Shown one piece after another: positions 21,266 to 32,719 of a DNA stretch of 64,000 bases. The notes under the pieces were generated by a model. It was not told the origin of the DNA and did not search any database. It saw only the letters and a program-made list of their open reading frames with translations. Position 1 is the first letter of the stretch. Each line of letters opens with the position of its first letter. Position numbers and translations under genes: made by a program. Source of the stretch: Adiantum capillus-veneris (lineage: Eukaryota > Streptophyta > Polypodiopsida > Polypodiales > Pteridaceae); NCBI GenBank assembly GCA_014529385.2, contig CM043959.1, forward strand, positions 50,955,253 through 51,019,252, in the 5' to 3' direction.

Positions 21266-22582
21266 TTACGTGATTCCCAGATTAGCCTCTCGTTGGCGTC
21301 TAAGACGTTGTTGTCGTTCTCGAGCCTCAACTCTTGCTTGGATTTTTCTAAGCTCTGCTTGTTCCTTGGTAGCCTTCTTTTGATGGATGGCTTGCAACTC
21401 TTCCTGGCTTAGAGGATCGTAATATCTTTTGAATTTACTCCCATTAAGGAATCCAATGGTTTCAACTCCATCTAGAGTCTCCACACGAATGGTACCTTGC
21501 GGGGTAATTTCACACACTCGATATGGTCCCTTACTAGCGTATTTCAATTTCTTCTTTTCATTACGTACCCCGTACATAATAACTTTATCACCAACCTTGA
21601 TGTCTTTATCCTTTAAATGGCTATCAAACCACTTCTTTCTCCTATCCTTCTCCACTAGAGCATTTCGCACAGCTAATTGCCTCTCTTCATCTAGCCTTTC
21701 CAGGATATATAATCGCTCCACTAAGGGGTTACCATCCCAACCTTCTTGAGAAGCTACTCGAAGACTAGGAATGACAAACTCCCATGGCATAACTGCTTCT
21801 TGGCCATACACCATCTTAAACGGTGTGCAATTAATAGAAACTTTATACGCAGTACGATAAGCCCATAAAGTTGATGTAAGCTTTAGGTCCCAATCAGTGC
21901 GATGAGCCTCAACTGTCTTTGTCAAAATGGAGATGAGAGTTTTGTTGGTACTCTCAGCTTGGCCATTTGCTTGGGGATAATAGGGTGTAGACTTGTGGTG
22001 AGATATCATGAAGTTTGATGTGAGTTCTTTTATTACTTCATTTATAAAATGAGTTCCATTGTCACTCACAAGTTCAAAGGGGCATCCAAAAAGTGTGATA
22101 ATGTTCTCAAAGAGGAACTTAGCTGTTGTTTTTGCATCCGCCTTTCGTGTTGCTTTTGCTTCAGCCCATTTGGTTACATAGTCGGTAGCCACAATGATAT
22201 ATCGTGATTGCATGTTACGTGCAGCCGGACTAATCGGTCCTACAAAGTCTAAGCCCCACTTTTCAAATGGTTGGCTTACCTTGATGGGATGTAGAGGCAT
22301 CCTATCCCTTCTTTGTGGCTTCTTGAAGCGTTCGCATTCATCACATCCCTTTGCAAAAACTGATGCATCCTTAAACAGAGTGGGCCACCAATAGCCTGAC
22401 TGTAAGATCTTTCGGGCAGTCAACTTTCCTGAAAAGTGACCACCAGCTACGCCCATGTGTACCTCTTGTAGAATATATAAATACTCATCCTCACTGGCAC
22501 AGCGTCTAAGAACATCATCTTTTCCTCTCTTATAGAGAGTTCCAGCCAGTAAGCAATAGGGTTCGCATTCCTTGATTAATTT
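21266..22582 (-). CDS. gypsy integrase
   Basis: The open frame is contiguous with RNase H except for a TGA at 22583. The zinc-binding part reads HMGVAGGHFSG...CDECERFKK. The catalytic core shows WGLDFVGP (first Asp), VSDNGTHF (second Asp) and GQAESTNKTL (Glu). A WAYRTAYKVSINCTPF block and the GPYRV...GFLNGSKFKRYY C-terminal segment follow, then a Lys/Arg/Glu-rich helix (EARERQQRLRRQREANLG). It would insert the reverse-transcribed DNA into the host genome. No chromodomain is present. The core residues are all intact although flanking domains carry stops. Confidence 0.9.
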   Translation of the reverse strand, partial: KLIKECEPYCLLAGTLYKRGKDDVLRRCASEDEYLYILQEVHMGVAGGHFSGKLTARKILQSGYWWPTLFKDASVFAKGCDECERFKKPQRRDRMPLHPIKVSQPFEKWGLDFVGPISPAARNMQSRYIIVATDYVTKWAEAKATRKADAKTTAKFLFENIITLFGCPFELVSDNGTHFINEVIKELTSNFMISHHKSTPYYPQANGQAESTNKTLISILTKTVEAHRTDWDLKLTSTLWAYRTAYKVSINCTPFKMVYGQEAVMPWEFVIPSLRVASQEGWDGNPLVERLYILERLDEERQLAVRNALVEKDRRKKWFDSHLKDKDIKVGDKVIMYGVRNEKKKLKYASKGPYRVCEITPQGTIRVETLDGVETIGFLNGSKFKRYYDPLSQEELQAIHQKKATKEQAELRKIQARVEARERQQRLRRQREANLGIT

Positions 22583-24460
22583 TCAAGTTATATCTTTTCG
22601 CAGCTCTTTGGGTGGAAAACCATTAACTAAGAAGTTAACAATCTTTTCACTCCATTCAGGCATTGTCTCAACAATGAACAAAGGAGTATCATGCAATTCA
22701 TCATCAACCCTCGTAGGAGCTTCGCCATCAGGGATACGAGATAAATGATCCGCCATGACATGTTTCCTCCCAGGCCTCACAACAACGGTGAAGTCAAACT
22801 CAAGAAGAATTAACAACCATCGTGTAATTCGACCTGTGGAACACGGCTTGTTTACCAAATAAAGCAATGCTTGATGATCAACATAAAACACAAACTTGGT
22901 AGCAAGAAGTTAATAGCGAAATTTCTTTACTGCGTAAATCATAGCTAGACCTTCGCGCTCTGTAGTAGTGTAGTTCATCTCGGCATCATTTAATTGGCGA
23001 CTTGCAAAGCTAATAGGGTAGTCCAATTTATGTTCTCCTGGTTGAGTTAGAACACACCCAATAGCAAAGTTTGATGCATCAATATGCACATGAAAAGGTA
23101 CATTCCAATCAGGTGTTCGTAGGATTGGAGCACTTGTTAGGGCCTTCTTTAATAACTCATAAGATTGATGACATTCTTCCGTCCAGTAAAACTCGATAAG
23201 AAGCTTGTACAATGGACGCGCTATCTCGGCAAAGTTTAAAATAAACCTTCGATAATAACCAACATGGCCCATAAATCTTTGAACTCCTTTATAGTTCATA
23301 GGTGGTGGCAAATCGGCAATGGCTTTAATCTTACTCTCATCTGTGGATATCCCGTTCTTGGACACTATATGCCCTAGAATGACTCCATGCTTAACCCAAA
23401 ATTGGCATTTGAAAGGGTTCAATGAGATACGATAAAATCTGCACCTTTCAAACATTTTTCGTAGATATAACAAATGCTTCTCCCAAGAAGAATAAACACA
23501 AAGGTCGTCTAGGAAAGCTTCAAAAAACTCCCTTAGAAATTCTTTAAACGCAGTGTTTATTAATCGTTGGAATGTAGCAGGGGCATTTGTTAAGCCAAAA
23601 GCCATAACACGAAATGCAAACACTCCAAACTCTATGATAAAAGCAGTTTTAGCTTGGTCCTCTAATGCAATTGTGATTTGATTGTAACCAGAGTACCCAT
23701 CTAAAAAGCTATAAGCTTCCTTGCCCGCAACTCTTTCAAGCACATGTTCTGAATATGGCAAGGGATAATGATCTCTCCTAGTAGCTGCATTAACTTTCTT
23801 GAGGTCCACGCACACTCTTAGTTTCCCATTCTTTTTTGGCACAATGACTATTGGAGAAACCCATTCTGAGTGCTCAATAGGGTATATGAATCCACATTGG
23901 ATAAGTTTTTCAATCTCCTCTTGTACAATTTTGGCGTACTTAGGATTCATTGGATAGGGTCGTTGTTGGACGGGTTTAGCAATGTTGATCATGGGAATTG
24001 TATGTTGCACCACAGAAGGTAGAACGCCCTTCATGTCATGATATGTCCAAGCAAAGATATCCTTGTATTCCTTGAGGAGCTCCTTAAGTACAGCCTCTTC
24101 AGTTTCGGTAAGGTCTTGAGCAATAAAGACTGGTTTAGACTCTTCACCTGGTTCTGCTAATTCTATCTCTTTAACTACCGCTGGACCATCGTAGACTCCA
24201 CTGCTTCCATTGGTAGGTATTCGTTGGGCTTTGGCATACACAACCTTTCGCTCCCCCGTAGTATAAGATTTAAAATGTTCAGGAGCCGTATGTAAGTCAG
24301 CAGGCTCTTGTCCTGACAGAGACCTTTCTTTTAGTTCTGCCTCCTTTTGTTGTTGTGCTAACTCTCGGTTTTGACGTCTTCTTATAGTTCGACTCAATTT
24401 CGGCTCTGTAACCTCCAATTGAGCGAGGTCAATGGGTCGCGGGCTACACCACATGACACT
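22583..24460 (-). pseudogene. gypsy reverse transcriptase and RNase H
   Basis: The frame starts after a TAG at 24461-24463. RT motifs are in order: CVDLKKVNAATRRDHYPLP, SFLDGYSGYNQI, FGLTNAPATFQRLI and FEAFLDDLCVYS, with both catalytic Asp of the LDD box present. RNase H begins FHVHIDASNFAIGCVL, is interrupted by TAA at 22910-22912 (after AVKKFRY), and continues FYVDHQALLYLVNKPC to MADHLSRIPDG. The spacing matches an ordinary gypsy pol. The single TAA would terminate translation inside RNase H. Confidence 0.9.
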
Positions 24461-26269
24461 CTAGAGATGTTCACCCCAATTGTCTACTAGCTTTCGATGA
24501 GCATCACATGCCCCTAGATAGCTAAGCCATTCTGCAGTAGATCTTTCCTTGTTTATCCTAGCTCTCACATTTGCTCGATATCGTCGTCTCTTATATGACC
24601 TTTGTTTCTTGTTAAGGTTTTGATTTTGGTAAATGTTTGAACTCGACTCGCCTGATAGGTCTTCGCTTGTATCTTCTTCACTCTCATATAAATTACCATA
24701 GATGGTCGTACTAGGCCTTGAGTGTTTAGTTTCTATACTTGGTTCACTCGATGTTTCCTCAGGTTCTGAATCCATTTCTCCCTGAGATTCCTTTTCTGAT
24801 GTGTATTGGCCTGAAGCCTTTGAGGAATCATCAGTTTCACTCTCAGGTAGGTGTGCCTCTTTCTTATCATCGGATGTTACATGCTCTACACCTAACATGT
24901 TTACTGGTGCAATGTGTGGTATCTCTTCCCCATCTGGTGTTACCCAGGTTGTTCCTCTAGCTCCCCATGTATCTATAGGTGCCGCTAGGTGTACCCAATC
25001 GACATTGTCTGACTCAGCCATTCCGGGTAGGATATCCATATAAGGAGAGTTCTCCCCAATATCCGTGTCTTCGTTACACGTGTAACAATAGTGTAATGGA
25101 GCCGAGTGAATTGTTGTGTCTGATTGATTATCAATGATGAATTTATTTCCTAGAGGATGCGTTCGACCACTTAAAAGATCAAGTCGAATGACAAAGTCTT
25201 GGAACTGTAAGTAGACGTGGTTTTTGGACCAATCATGCACCATTTTTGCTTCCCTCATGAATGGACGCCCTAAGATCATCTCAAATGACATAGGATGCTT
25301 GGAAAAATCCATAACAATGAAAGTCTGCCTTACCTTGTGTCCCAAGACCTTGATCCTGAGATCCTTTAGCATTCCAATAGGCGTAACAATAGATCCATTA
25401 GCCATTTTTACCACTACGCTTGTGGCTTCAAGGTGAGGTCTCCCCATAGAGTCCCAACAACTCTTTGTCACCATGTTGACTCCCGCACCACCGTCAAGGA
25501 TTCCCTTCACAATTAATCCTTTAGTAGTGATTGGTAGAGTAGCATTAGATTCATCACCTTCAAAGTATTGCCCCAACTTGTTAACGGGTATTTCTATAAC
25601 AAGGTTCTCATCTAGGTTGGGTTGTGGATCTAAGTGTTTCTCCTCTATTGGCATCTCCCCAACTCCATCCATTTGTGCAAATTGTGGTAGCCCAAACTTT
25701 AGTTCTCCATTGAGGAAGGCTCGAAGAGCTGAGACTAGCTCGGGGTCTTTATATAGTTTGGACATGATGGTGTTTCTAACTTCTGAAGACATGAAATCCA
25801 TCAATTTGGCAATGTTTAACGGCACCTTTTGGCCTTGAGTCCCTTGGCGTGGGGAAGATGGGATCTCCATTTCTTCGATAGGATCAGGTAGTCCCTCTGT
25901 AAACATTCTTTCCATCAAGAAGTGAGTACGCCCACTTTCCCATGACTTTAAGTCACTTTCTTCTTGGATGACACTAGGTATGTCCAAGGGTCTATGGACT
26001 TGGTGAGGTTGTTGTTGTGTAGGGAACACGGTGTCTGTAATCTGGATCTTCCTAGGTGCTGGTTCTAGATCCCTTTGGGTATCTTCTACCAAACTCCTTA
26101 AATGCTTGACTCGCTCAATCTCCTCTGCAGGGTTTGGGTAAGTTCCTATCTTCTTTTTGGATCCTGGCCATTGTGGCTCATGAAGATCTTCCTTGTTGGT
26201 TTCTATGTTAGTGGTCGTTTTGGTCTCCATGGTTTCACCTGAATCAGAATCTTCTTCAGCGTCGTTCAT
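24461..26269 (-). CDS. gypsy aspartic protease region
   Basis: 602 codons from the ATG at 26269, in a different frame from gag (23 bp between the gag stop and this ATG). A charged N-terminal half precedes the retropepsin: GILDGGAGVNMVTKSCWDSM (DGGA in place of the usual DTGA/DSGA), MANGSIVTPIG and EMILGRPFM. The C-terminal 200 residues are acidic and Ser-rich and end at TAG 24461-24463 just before RT. The position between gag and RT is standard. The Gly in DGGAG is unusual beside the catalytic Asp, and activity cannot be judged from sequence. Confidence 0.85.
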   Translation of the reverse strand: MNDAEEDSDSGETMETKTTTNIETNKEDLHEPQWPGSKKKIGTYPNPAEEIERVKHLRSLVEDTQRDLEPAPRKIQITDTVFPTQQQPHQVHRPLDIPSVIQEESDLKSWESGRTHFLMERMFTEGLPDPIEEMEIPSSPRQGTQGQKVPLNIAKLMDFMSSEVRNTIMSKLYKDPELVSALRAFLNGELKFGLPQFAQMDGVGEMPIEEKHLDPQPNLDENLVIEIPVNKLGQYFEGDESNATLPITTKGLIVKGILDGGAGVNMVTKSCWDSMGRPHLEATSVVVKMANGSIVTPIGMLKDLRIKVLGHKVRQTFIVMDFSKHPMSFEMILGRPFMREAKMVHDWSKNHVYLQFQDFVIRLDLLSGRTHPLGNKFIIDNQSDTTIHSAPLHYCYTCNEDTDIGENSPYMDILPGMAESDNVDWVHLAAPIDTWGARGTTWVTPDGEEIPHIAPVNMLGVEHVTSDDKKEAHLPESETDDSSKASGQYTSEKESQGEMDSEPEETSSEPSIETKHSRPSTTIYGNLYESEEDTSEDLSGESSSNIYQNQNLNKKQRSYKRRRYRANVRARINKERSTAEWLSYLGACDAHRKLVDNWGEHL

Positions 26270-26292
26270 ATATACGGGGTCATCACCAGTCC

Positions 26293-29200
26293 CTATGTTG
26301 GTCTTTGAGCTGGGTCTGACTTCGCTGCTTTTTGCGATCTCTTTCTTCGTGTTTTCTTCTTTTTCTGATATTGGGCAATTGATGTCGTGTCTCTTTCCTC
26401 AAGAATATAATTTGGTTTTTGGAGCATCGATCGTGTGAGTGCGTTTACTGGTACTATGTTTATAGTTGGTGGTGTCCCATCAACAATCTCTATTAAGTTC
26501 AATGGTGTGATTTTCGGTGCGTTTGGATTGTTAGGACACTGTGCGATCAAATGATCTATGCCACAACGATTACAAGTGAGTATTGGCGTTGCCAATGCAC
26601 TCCCTTGACTTGTTTGCATTATTGCAGCATTCTTTTGCATTCTAATGGGGCACTCAGCTACTCGATGTGGTCCACCACATTCGTAGCACTGAAGAGGTGG
26701 TCTCCTGGCAAAACTATTAATGTTTTGGCCTCTTGCTGCTAGCGCAGTAGCTTGATATACCGGTTTGATTTGTCCCCAATGGTCTTCCATATAGTACATG
26801 GGACACTCCTCAAGCATGTCGACTCCATAGGTGATACTAGAGTCTATGTCCTCTTCGCAATCTACATAAGTACTAGATGACTCGCAACCTATTTGGTTCA
26901 TAGGTGTAACTCTTGGATGAGGGGGTTGCGGTCCTAGCACTGGAGGTGGCAAAGGTGTGGTTTGGACCACATTTTGGTTTCTAGGGACCATGTGCTGTAA
27001 TGGCAACTGTTGCTCCATGGGTGGGGTAGGCATCAATGCAGGAACTCGAGGTGAGTCTGCCCAAGCTATAGGCGGTCTGTTTTCCATGATGCGTTTAAGC
27101 ATTAGGCAATCCTTTGCTTGATGGCCATACCTACCACACGCGTTACAAGTCCCATTAAACTTTACTCTGAAAGTAGGGTATTCACTCGTAGTATGTGGGC
27201 CCAAGAAAATTGAGCACCATTGTTGCTCCCTTCTTGGATACATATGAGTGTTTTGTGGAGCACGATTACCCCTAAGGCTTTCTTGGATGGCCTTGGTGAG
27301 ATCTGCCAAAGTCATCACAGATATCGTTTTCTTTTTCACGATTAGCTTTATCTTCATTGGCTCATGCCCTGACGCTTGCGAGCTACTAGACTTCGGCTCG
27401 GCAGACACTCTTTCTCCTGCAATCATTAAATTATCCTCCAATTGGATTGCATTCATGGTGACTGCTTCCCAAGTAGTGATACCTCTAATGACTAGGCCAT
27501 TATAGATACTTTCATGTCGTAGTCCCCTAATGAATCTATCGAGAAATTGGTTGTTGTTGAATCGCTCGTTTGGATTGCATCGAGAATTCAAATTCTTTAG
27601 GCAACTAATGAAGTCTCTCACGGATTCACCTTCTTCTTGTTGGGCTTTCTGGAGCTGAGAGGATACACCCCAAAGTACTCTCTCTCGTATGTGCTCTTTC
27701 AAGAACAATCTCCTAAGAGTAGAGTAGATCGTTTTCTCTTCTACTCTTAAGGTTCTATACCAGTCTCCAACCTTTCCACTTAGGGTCAAACTCAAAGCCT
27801 TACACTTATGTAGCTCATTGTGCTCTTCCAAGGAATCGCACACATGTTCAAAGACTTCCATATACTTTCTAGCATCTCCGTCTCCACTGAATTTCTATGT
27901 GAGCTTAGCTACTTGAACTGCCTTGCTCCTAGGCTCTCTATCAGGTGCACTACGCATGTTTTCTGCAATAGAGCGACCGATAGTTTGAGCAAATGCTGCC
28001 AAATCTCCTATTTGAGCAGGTATAATGGGTGTATGTGCTCCTAGAACCACGTGTGAGATGGGAGTTGGCCTTGGCCTTGGCATACGCGCGGCTCTTGGGT
28101 CCCATATTTCGTATGGTGGTGTACCAGACGGTGGTCCAAAGTCTACAGGCGTGGCCCTAGGCATAGGGGGTGCCTGATATGGCATGTTATTATTAAATGG
28201 CATGGCTCCACTTGTATAACAGCTTAGATAATGCCATTGTGGATTGTAAGCTCTTGGAATAATCGGAGGTGTAGGGGCTACATGAGGCTGAGGTACGACA
28301 GGTGCACATGATTGATACATACATGTAGGTATAGTTGGGGGCACTGTGCTACTAGGCATCGGCGCAGTATTAACAAATGAACTCCATGGTGTACTTCTTG
28401 TCATGCTCACCACTGGGATATGCATGGTAGTCGTAGTGTCATTAAGAGAAAGATGAGCTAGATCTGGGAAGGTAAAGCTGCCACTTGTGGGCTCAGATTG
28501 TACTGAGGCTCGTGGCAAAACAACATATGGAGGATCAATGGGGCTCACTGAGGGAGTCTCCATTTGTGATAGGGTTGGTTGGTTGGCCTTTCCCGTATCC
28601 AAGAATCTCATTAGGCCTGTTGAAGGCATGTTGATCCCTATGTTCTGTCTTTCTAACTCGACAATCCTATGGAGGACATCACAAACTTTCTGTTGTTGCT
28701 CATCTATGCTAGTAGCACCCAATGTGGATTGTAGAACATCTAACCAACCCACATGATAGGTGTGTCCTGTGTACCGATCCATTAAAGTTTCTGCTTGTAG
28801 GTCATACTCCCAATTTTCATTTAGGAATATCCCATCTAGGCTTGGCGTGCTGGAGGTTTCCCTCGAAGTGGAAGCATTATTGCTCCCCATCGCTTGCCCC
28901 TCCGTGACTGCTACCTTGGGAGCACTCGGTTGCTCGGCTGGCATGATTGTTGTCATAGGAGCCTCTGCTTTTAGGGCTCGACTTTGTTCTAGCCTTCGTA
29001 GGTTCTCAATTTCCCTCTCCCTTGTTGCTTGCATATAGCGTTCGATCTCATGTACTTCGGCAAGACTCCTACCATCGGGTAGTACAACCTCAGAGAGAGA
29101 TAGTCCTAAAGGATCAGGAGGTGCAGTGGATGGAACATTCACATGCACACTCTCAAGAAGCATAGGGTCTATTTTAGGCATGAATGATGAATTTACTTCC

Positions 29201-29532
29201 CCACTCCCTTCATTTATTTCATTAACCGCATGTTCGGAGCGAGTAGCTCTACTAAGGGTCTCTTTTAAGCAGCTAAACACGCTGGACCCGGGCCGTGGGC
29301 CCATGGCATGCATGTCTTGACTTGAACTATCAAGGTTTGGTGTAGGATACCCCTCCATGACTTTGTAGTCAGAGGAAGAATCACTAGACACGATATGAGG
29401 ATCTTGGGTCGCGCTACCTTGAGTCCCGGCCGAAGGTCCAGAACCTAGGGTGGAGGAATAATGGGTGCCCGCGTAAATGGAGGCACTACCAATATTCTTG
29501 TGCTCTAACACTCGTCCAGAGCGTAGGTTCAT
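26293..29532 (-). pseudogene. gypsy gag polyprotein
   Basis: The first ATG in the open frame is at 29532 (MNLRSGRVLEHK, a Tat/Athila-like gag start). The N-terminal 550 residues are Pro/Ser/Thr-rich. A TAG at 27892-27894 interrupts the frame. Then KFSGDGDARKYMEVFEHVCD opens the retrotransposon gag domain, with LSGKVGDWYRTL and VRDFISCLKNLNSRC. Three zinc knuckles follow: CNACGRYGHQAKDC, CYECGGPHRVAEC and CNRCGIDHLIAQC. It should form the virus-like particle and bind RNA. With the TAG intact only an N-terminal fragment would be made. Confidence 0.88.
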
Positions 29533-30531
29533 ATGACTTGGATCCCCTAGAAGTGTCAATGAGTGCCCGTGAAGGCTGCTCACCTAGTATTTTTGGGTGT
29601 TTTGCAACCCAAGTCTTTTCTTCTTTTTTTTTTTGATTTTTTGGTCCTTTTTTTCTGACCCAGCTATAGAATAGAACGTATGATAGCTCAAAACGAGCGT
29701 CTCAATCAGAGGGACGTGCTGTGCTTTACAGCCCTCCGTTTGGTCACTTTATGCCCTCGGAATCGCTAAAATCGTCAATTTCTAGTAGGGAACTAGGCCC
29801 AAATTAGAAAGTCTAAGGGTGCAAGTGGGAAGAGGAGGGAGAAAAGTGGAGTACTTGCCCCACATGCTCTCATTTCCTCTTGAGGGGGTAGGGTATATAT
29901 ATAAGAGTGAGTCTAGTATATATCATAAGACTGAGGACTGAGGCCTGGGCCTGGGCCTGGGCTTGGGCTTGGGATCCCAATTTTTTTTTATTTTTTATTT
30001 TTTAAGGCGACGACCGCGCGCGGTTTAGGTGACCCTTTCTTGGCCACACACACTGACAACACCTACCTAAACTCTCTGTCAACAGCTCACAGGTCACTAC
30101 CTTATCTACTTACTTATAGTACTGCTAACCACTAGCTAATCTACTAACTAATCTGTTAACCACTCTGCTAACTGCTTACTGATAGTGAGCTAACTGTCCA
30201 CCTACTTCCTCTCTCACTACCTTACCGTGCAAAGACTGTGTGCAGGCAAACCTTAACAGAAAACTCTGTACAGACTGTGTGCAAACAGAAATTGCTAACT
30301 GTCTACCTACTTACTCATTCACTGCGAACAAGCTAACGACTACTAATTGTGCAAAGACTGTGTGCAAACAGAAAACACAAGATTATGCAGAAACCACAGA
30401 ACTTGCAGACAATACAAAAATTAACAACTTGCAGAAAAATAACTCATTCCTCTTCCTCTTCCTCTTCTTTCCTACTACAAACAACTCATAGAAGAAGCAC
30501 AAAGTGCCTCTTGGGCTTAGTGCAGGGCGAT
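29533..30531 (-). other. 5' leader of the gypsy element
   Basis: About 1 kb between the PBS and the gag ATG, with no protein. It contains a GGGCCT/GGGCTT hexamer run at about 29940-29972, a T-rich tract (29980-30003) and three copies of GACTGTGTGCA-type sequence (about 30233, 30275, 30355). Confidence 0.55.
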
Positions 30532-30549
30532 TCCCCGGCAACGACGCCA
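30532..30549 (-). promoter_or_regulatory. gypsy primer-binding site (tRNA-Asp type)
   Basis: The minus strand reads TGGCGTCGTTGCCGGGGA, six bases after the 5' LTR. It is one base off the TGGCGCCGTTGCCGGGGA used by many plant gypsy elements and primed by tRNA-Asp. Confidence 0.85.
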
Positions 30550-30555
30550 AAAATG

Positions 30556-31156
30556 TGCGCTCCTTGCCGCATTGTCGAAGCAAGGGACTTGCCTAACACT
30601 GTGTGCGAGCCACAGACGGCTCCAAGCACACAACTAGCTTAACTAGTAAGCTCAAAAGAGGGCAATGGTGTGTCACTCACCGCTCTATGCTCTTGCCATG
30701 GAGGATTCCTCGCCGCGAAGAAGAAGGAGACGCCGCTACATCGCGCTCAACCGCTTCACCGCCGTCGTGCCGCCGCAATGCTCGATCACACACACACACA
30801 CACTCTCTCAAGTACACACACACACACACACACACTAGTACACAAGGAGATGGAGAAGGAGATGGAGCAAGAGCACCTTTCTTGCATTGCACAAATGAGA
30901 GAATGAGTGAATTTTAGGTTTAGTTAGCTTTTATATGAGCTCACCCCATTCACACTTGGGTGCCCATGCTTAGCCAACTAATCCCTTGAATGTCCCAGTT
31001 AGAGTGCGCCTCTCATCGGCGATCACTCTTACCCTTTTCCTATTGGACCGACAAGCCCGATACCTGACTCTACCAAATAAATAATACAATGTCCACCGTA
31101 GGTTACAACGTCCGTCTCGTAGGTGATAGGGTGTCCGTGAGCCGTGAGGGTTAACA
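30556..31156 (-). repeat. gypsy 5' LTR
   Basis: TG...CA ends, adjacent to the PBS and to the right-hand ATTACT duplication. CA runs at about 30789-30834 replace the CT run of the partner LTR. Confidence 0.93.
30928..30937 (-). promoter_or_regulatory. TATA-like box in the gypsy 5' LTR
   Basis: The minus strand reads CATATAAAAG in the middle of the LTR, a suitable place for the U3/R promoter. The same string occurs in the 3' LTR at about 17753-17762. Confidence 0.5.
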
Positions 31157-31162
31157 ATTACT
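31157..31162. other. Target-site duplication of the gypsy element, right copy (ATTACT)
   Basis: It lies just inside the intron whose donor (minus strand GTAAGT) is at 31160-31165, so the gypsy entered within a few bases of a 5' splice site. Confidence 0.8.
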
Positions 31163-31165
31163 TAC

Positions 31166-32677
31166 GTTTGGTACATCCAAAATTTGACTGAGGAGCAACA
31201 AGGCATTCAAACAAGTTTTCCAGCCACAGCTATAGTCATCAATCTATGTGGGCATGGTTACCTGTTCGTGCCGGATGGAATTTCTTAGATCATGTTCTAA
31301 CAAAACATGCTCTACACAACATACAAGTTTTTCCGTGGCACTACATACATAACCACTTCAATCAGCAACACATTACAAAGCGACACTACTTCCAAATGTA
31401 CCCAGATGTGCCTTACATTTTTACACGACCGTGAAACGCCCTGCTTTGCCCGGAGTTTGCGTAGTAAACAATCTTAGCTTCAATGTCAAATAACAACAAA
31501 CTCCAATGATCACTACACCAAAACCATCAAAGATGAGGAGAAAGATTCTAAATGCAACATGGTTTTTACAAGGCAAGAAAAAACTCACGGTTGATTGTAT
31601 GTCGTGACCAAAAAGCGCGCTAGATCAAAATTGACTCTGCTAAACCAGCCCATCAGAGCCAAAAAGGAAACTCCGTTGTTCTGCAGCATAGGTGATATCA
31701 ACGGATCTATTACGTATACTTTGTTTTTAACCTCAGGGGGCAGAAGCGAGACAGCGTGCCTAACATGAATCAATGGCAGAGATTAGACTTAAGATATTTC
31801 AATGGGCTGTCACTGCCACAAATCCATGAGTCAATACCGAGCAAGTGGGGCAGCTATCGAATTCCATAAGCCACTGACTTGCTTGGTATTGACCCATGTC
31901 TTAACGGTAGTGATCCATCTAATGAATCAAGTGTGACTTATAAAAAAAACTTGACTGCCGTGAAGACATGAGTCAATACTGAGCGAATAGTAACACTATC
32001 CAATTCCATAAGCCACTGACTCGCTTGGTATTGACCCATGTCTTGGTCATGAGCCATTTAATGAACCAACCGTGACTTTTAAAGAGCATGAGAATTACCA
32101 CAAAGCAATGTTGACGACCCCATCTGTTGCGTTGGAGTTGGTGAAACTACGCATGCACAGGAAGTCTTGTTGATCGAGGTTGAAAATGCAGGCCTCCTCT
32201 GACCTTCCAGGCAGCAGTATCTGTGCATGCAGAGTTGCTGCGCTGAGCAGAACTTGCAACTCCTCTTCGTTCTCTTCGTTGATTTGCTCTAAAATAATTG
32301 ACTCCTACAATAAAGGCTCCTTGTTGGATGGTCCTTGTGAAATAGAGCCTTGCCCTTGCCTTCTTGAGCTTTATCCCTGGCTACCTCAGGCTCCTCCCTA
32401 ATAGCCTTAGGGTCCTCCCTAACAGGCACAGTGTCCTCCCTAACAAAAACAAGCTTCGGATCATTTTCCTTCACTATTTGTTCCTCCATAAATGCCTCAC
32501 AGTCCACCCTGGCCTGCTCTTGCCCCTCATCAGCCCTTACTGACTACGGATCCTCCATGACTTGCTCATTTTGGGGTCTAGCTGGCTCCTCCATAACTTT
32601 CTTTATTTCTTCCATGACTACCTTGGGGTCCACCCTATCTTGCTCATGCCCCTTTGTGGCTATCTCAGCCTGCCCAT
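31166..32677 (-). pseudogene. Ulp1/C48-type cysteine protease, main exons
   Basis: Minus-strand exons with matching phases: 32677-32385 (acidic linker, VREDTVPVREDPKAIREEPE), 32304-32099 (NLDQQDFLCMRSFTNSNATD), 31759-31589 (VYVIDPLISPM), 31512-31417 (DHWSLLLFDIEAKIVYYANS) and 31340-31166 (EHVLLEHDL, IDDYSCGWKTCLNALLLL). Donors are GTAGCC, GTAATT, GTGAGT, GTAAGG and GTAAGT, and each intron ends in AG. The His-Trp and Cys-Gly pairs are the Ulp1/SENP signatures of enzymes that process or remove SUMO-like modifiers. The usual catalytic Asp after the His is Asn here (YYANS). A TAG stop sits six residues before the Cys, where this family has its oxyanion-hole Gln, and another TAG lies in the linker. 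This copy is therefore probably inactive. The C-terminal exon is at 16757-17276, beyond the gypsy. Confidence 0.82.
31825..32056. repeat. Hairpin repeats in the Ulp1-like gene intron
   Basis: Two inverted pairs with arms close to GTCAATACCAAGCAAGT and its complement ACTTGCTTGGTATTGACC, separated by 25-50 bp (near 31829/31876 and 31972/32018). They belong to the family also found at 33.3, 34.6 and 35.8-36.5 kb. Confidence 0.75.
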
Positions 32678-32719
32678 CTATGTCGTTTCTTTCGACTCGT
32701 GATCGTGTCCTTCAGCTGT

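Larger units (their letters stand above)
17362..31156 (-). mobile_element. Ty3/gypsy LTR retrotransposon with extra 3' ORFs
   Basis: The LTRs (620 and 601 bp) are nearly identical apart from microsatellite length, and the flanking duplication is ATTACT. On the minus strand: PBS complementary to an Asp-type tRNA end, gag with three zinc knuckles, protease, reverse transcriptase, RNase H, integrase, then a second protease-like domain and an additional acidic ORF before the polypurine tract. At 13.8 kb it is long. The general build (NLRSGR start of gag, tRNA-Asp-type PBS, long 3' region) fits the Tat/Athila side of plant gypsy elements, without a chromodomain. Single stop codons lie between most domains. 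This is the youngest layer of the nest. Confidence 0.93.
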
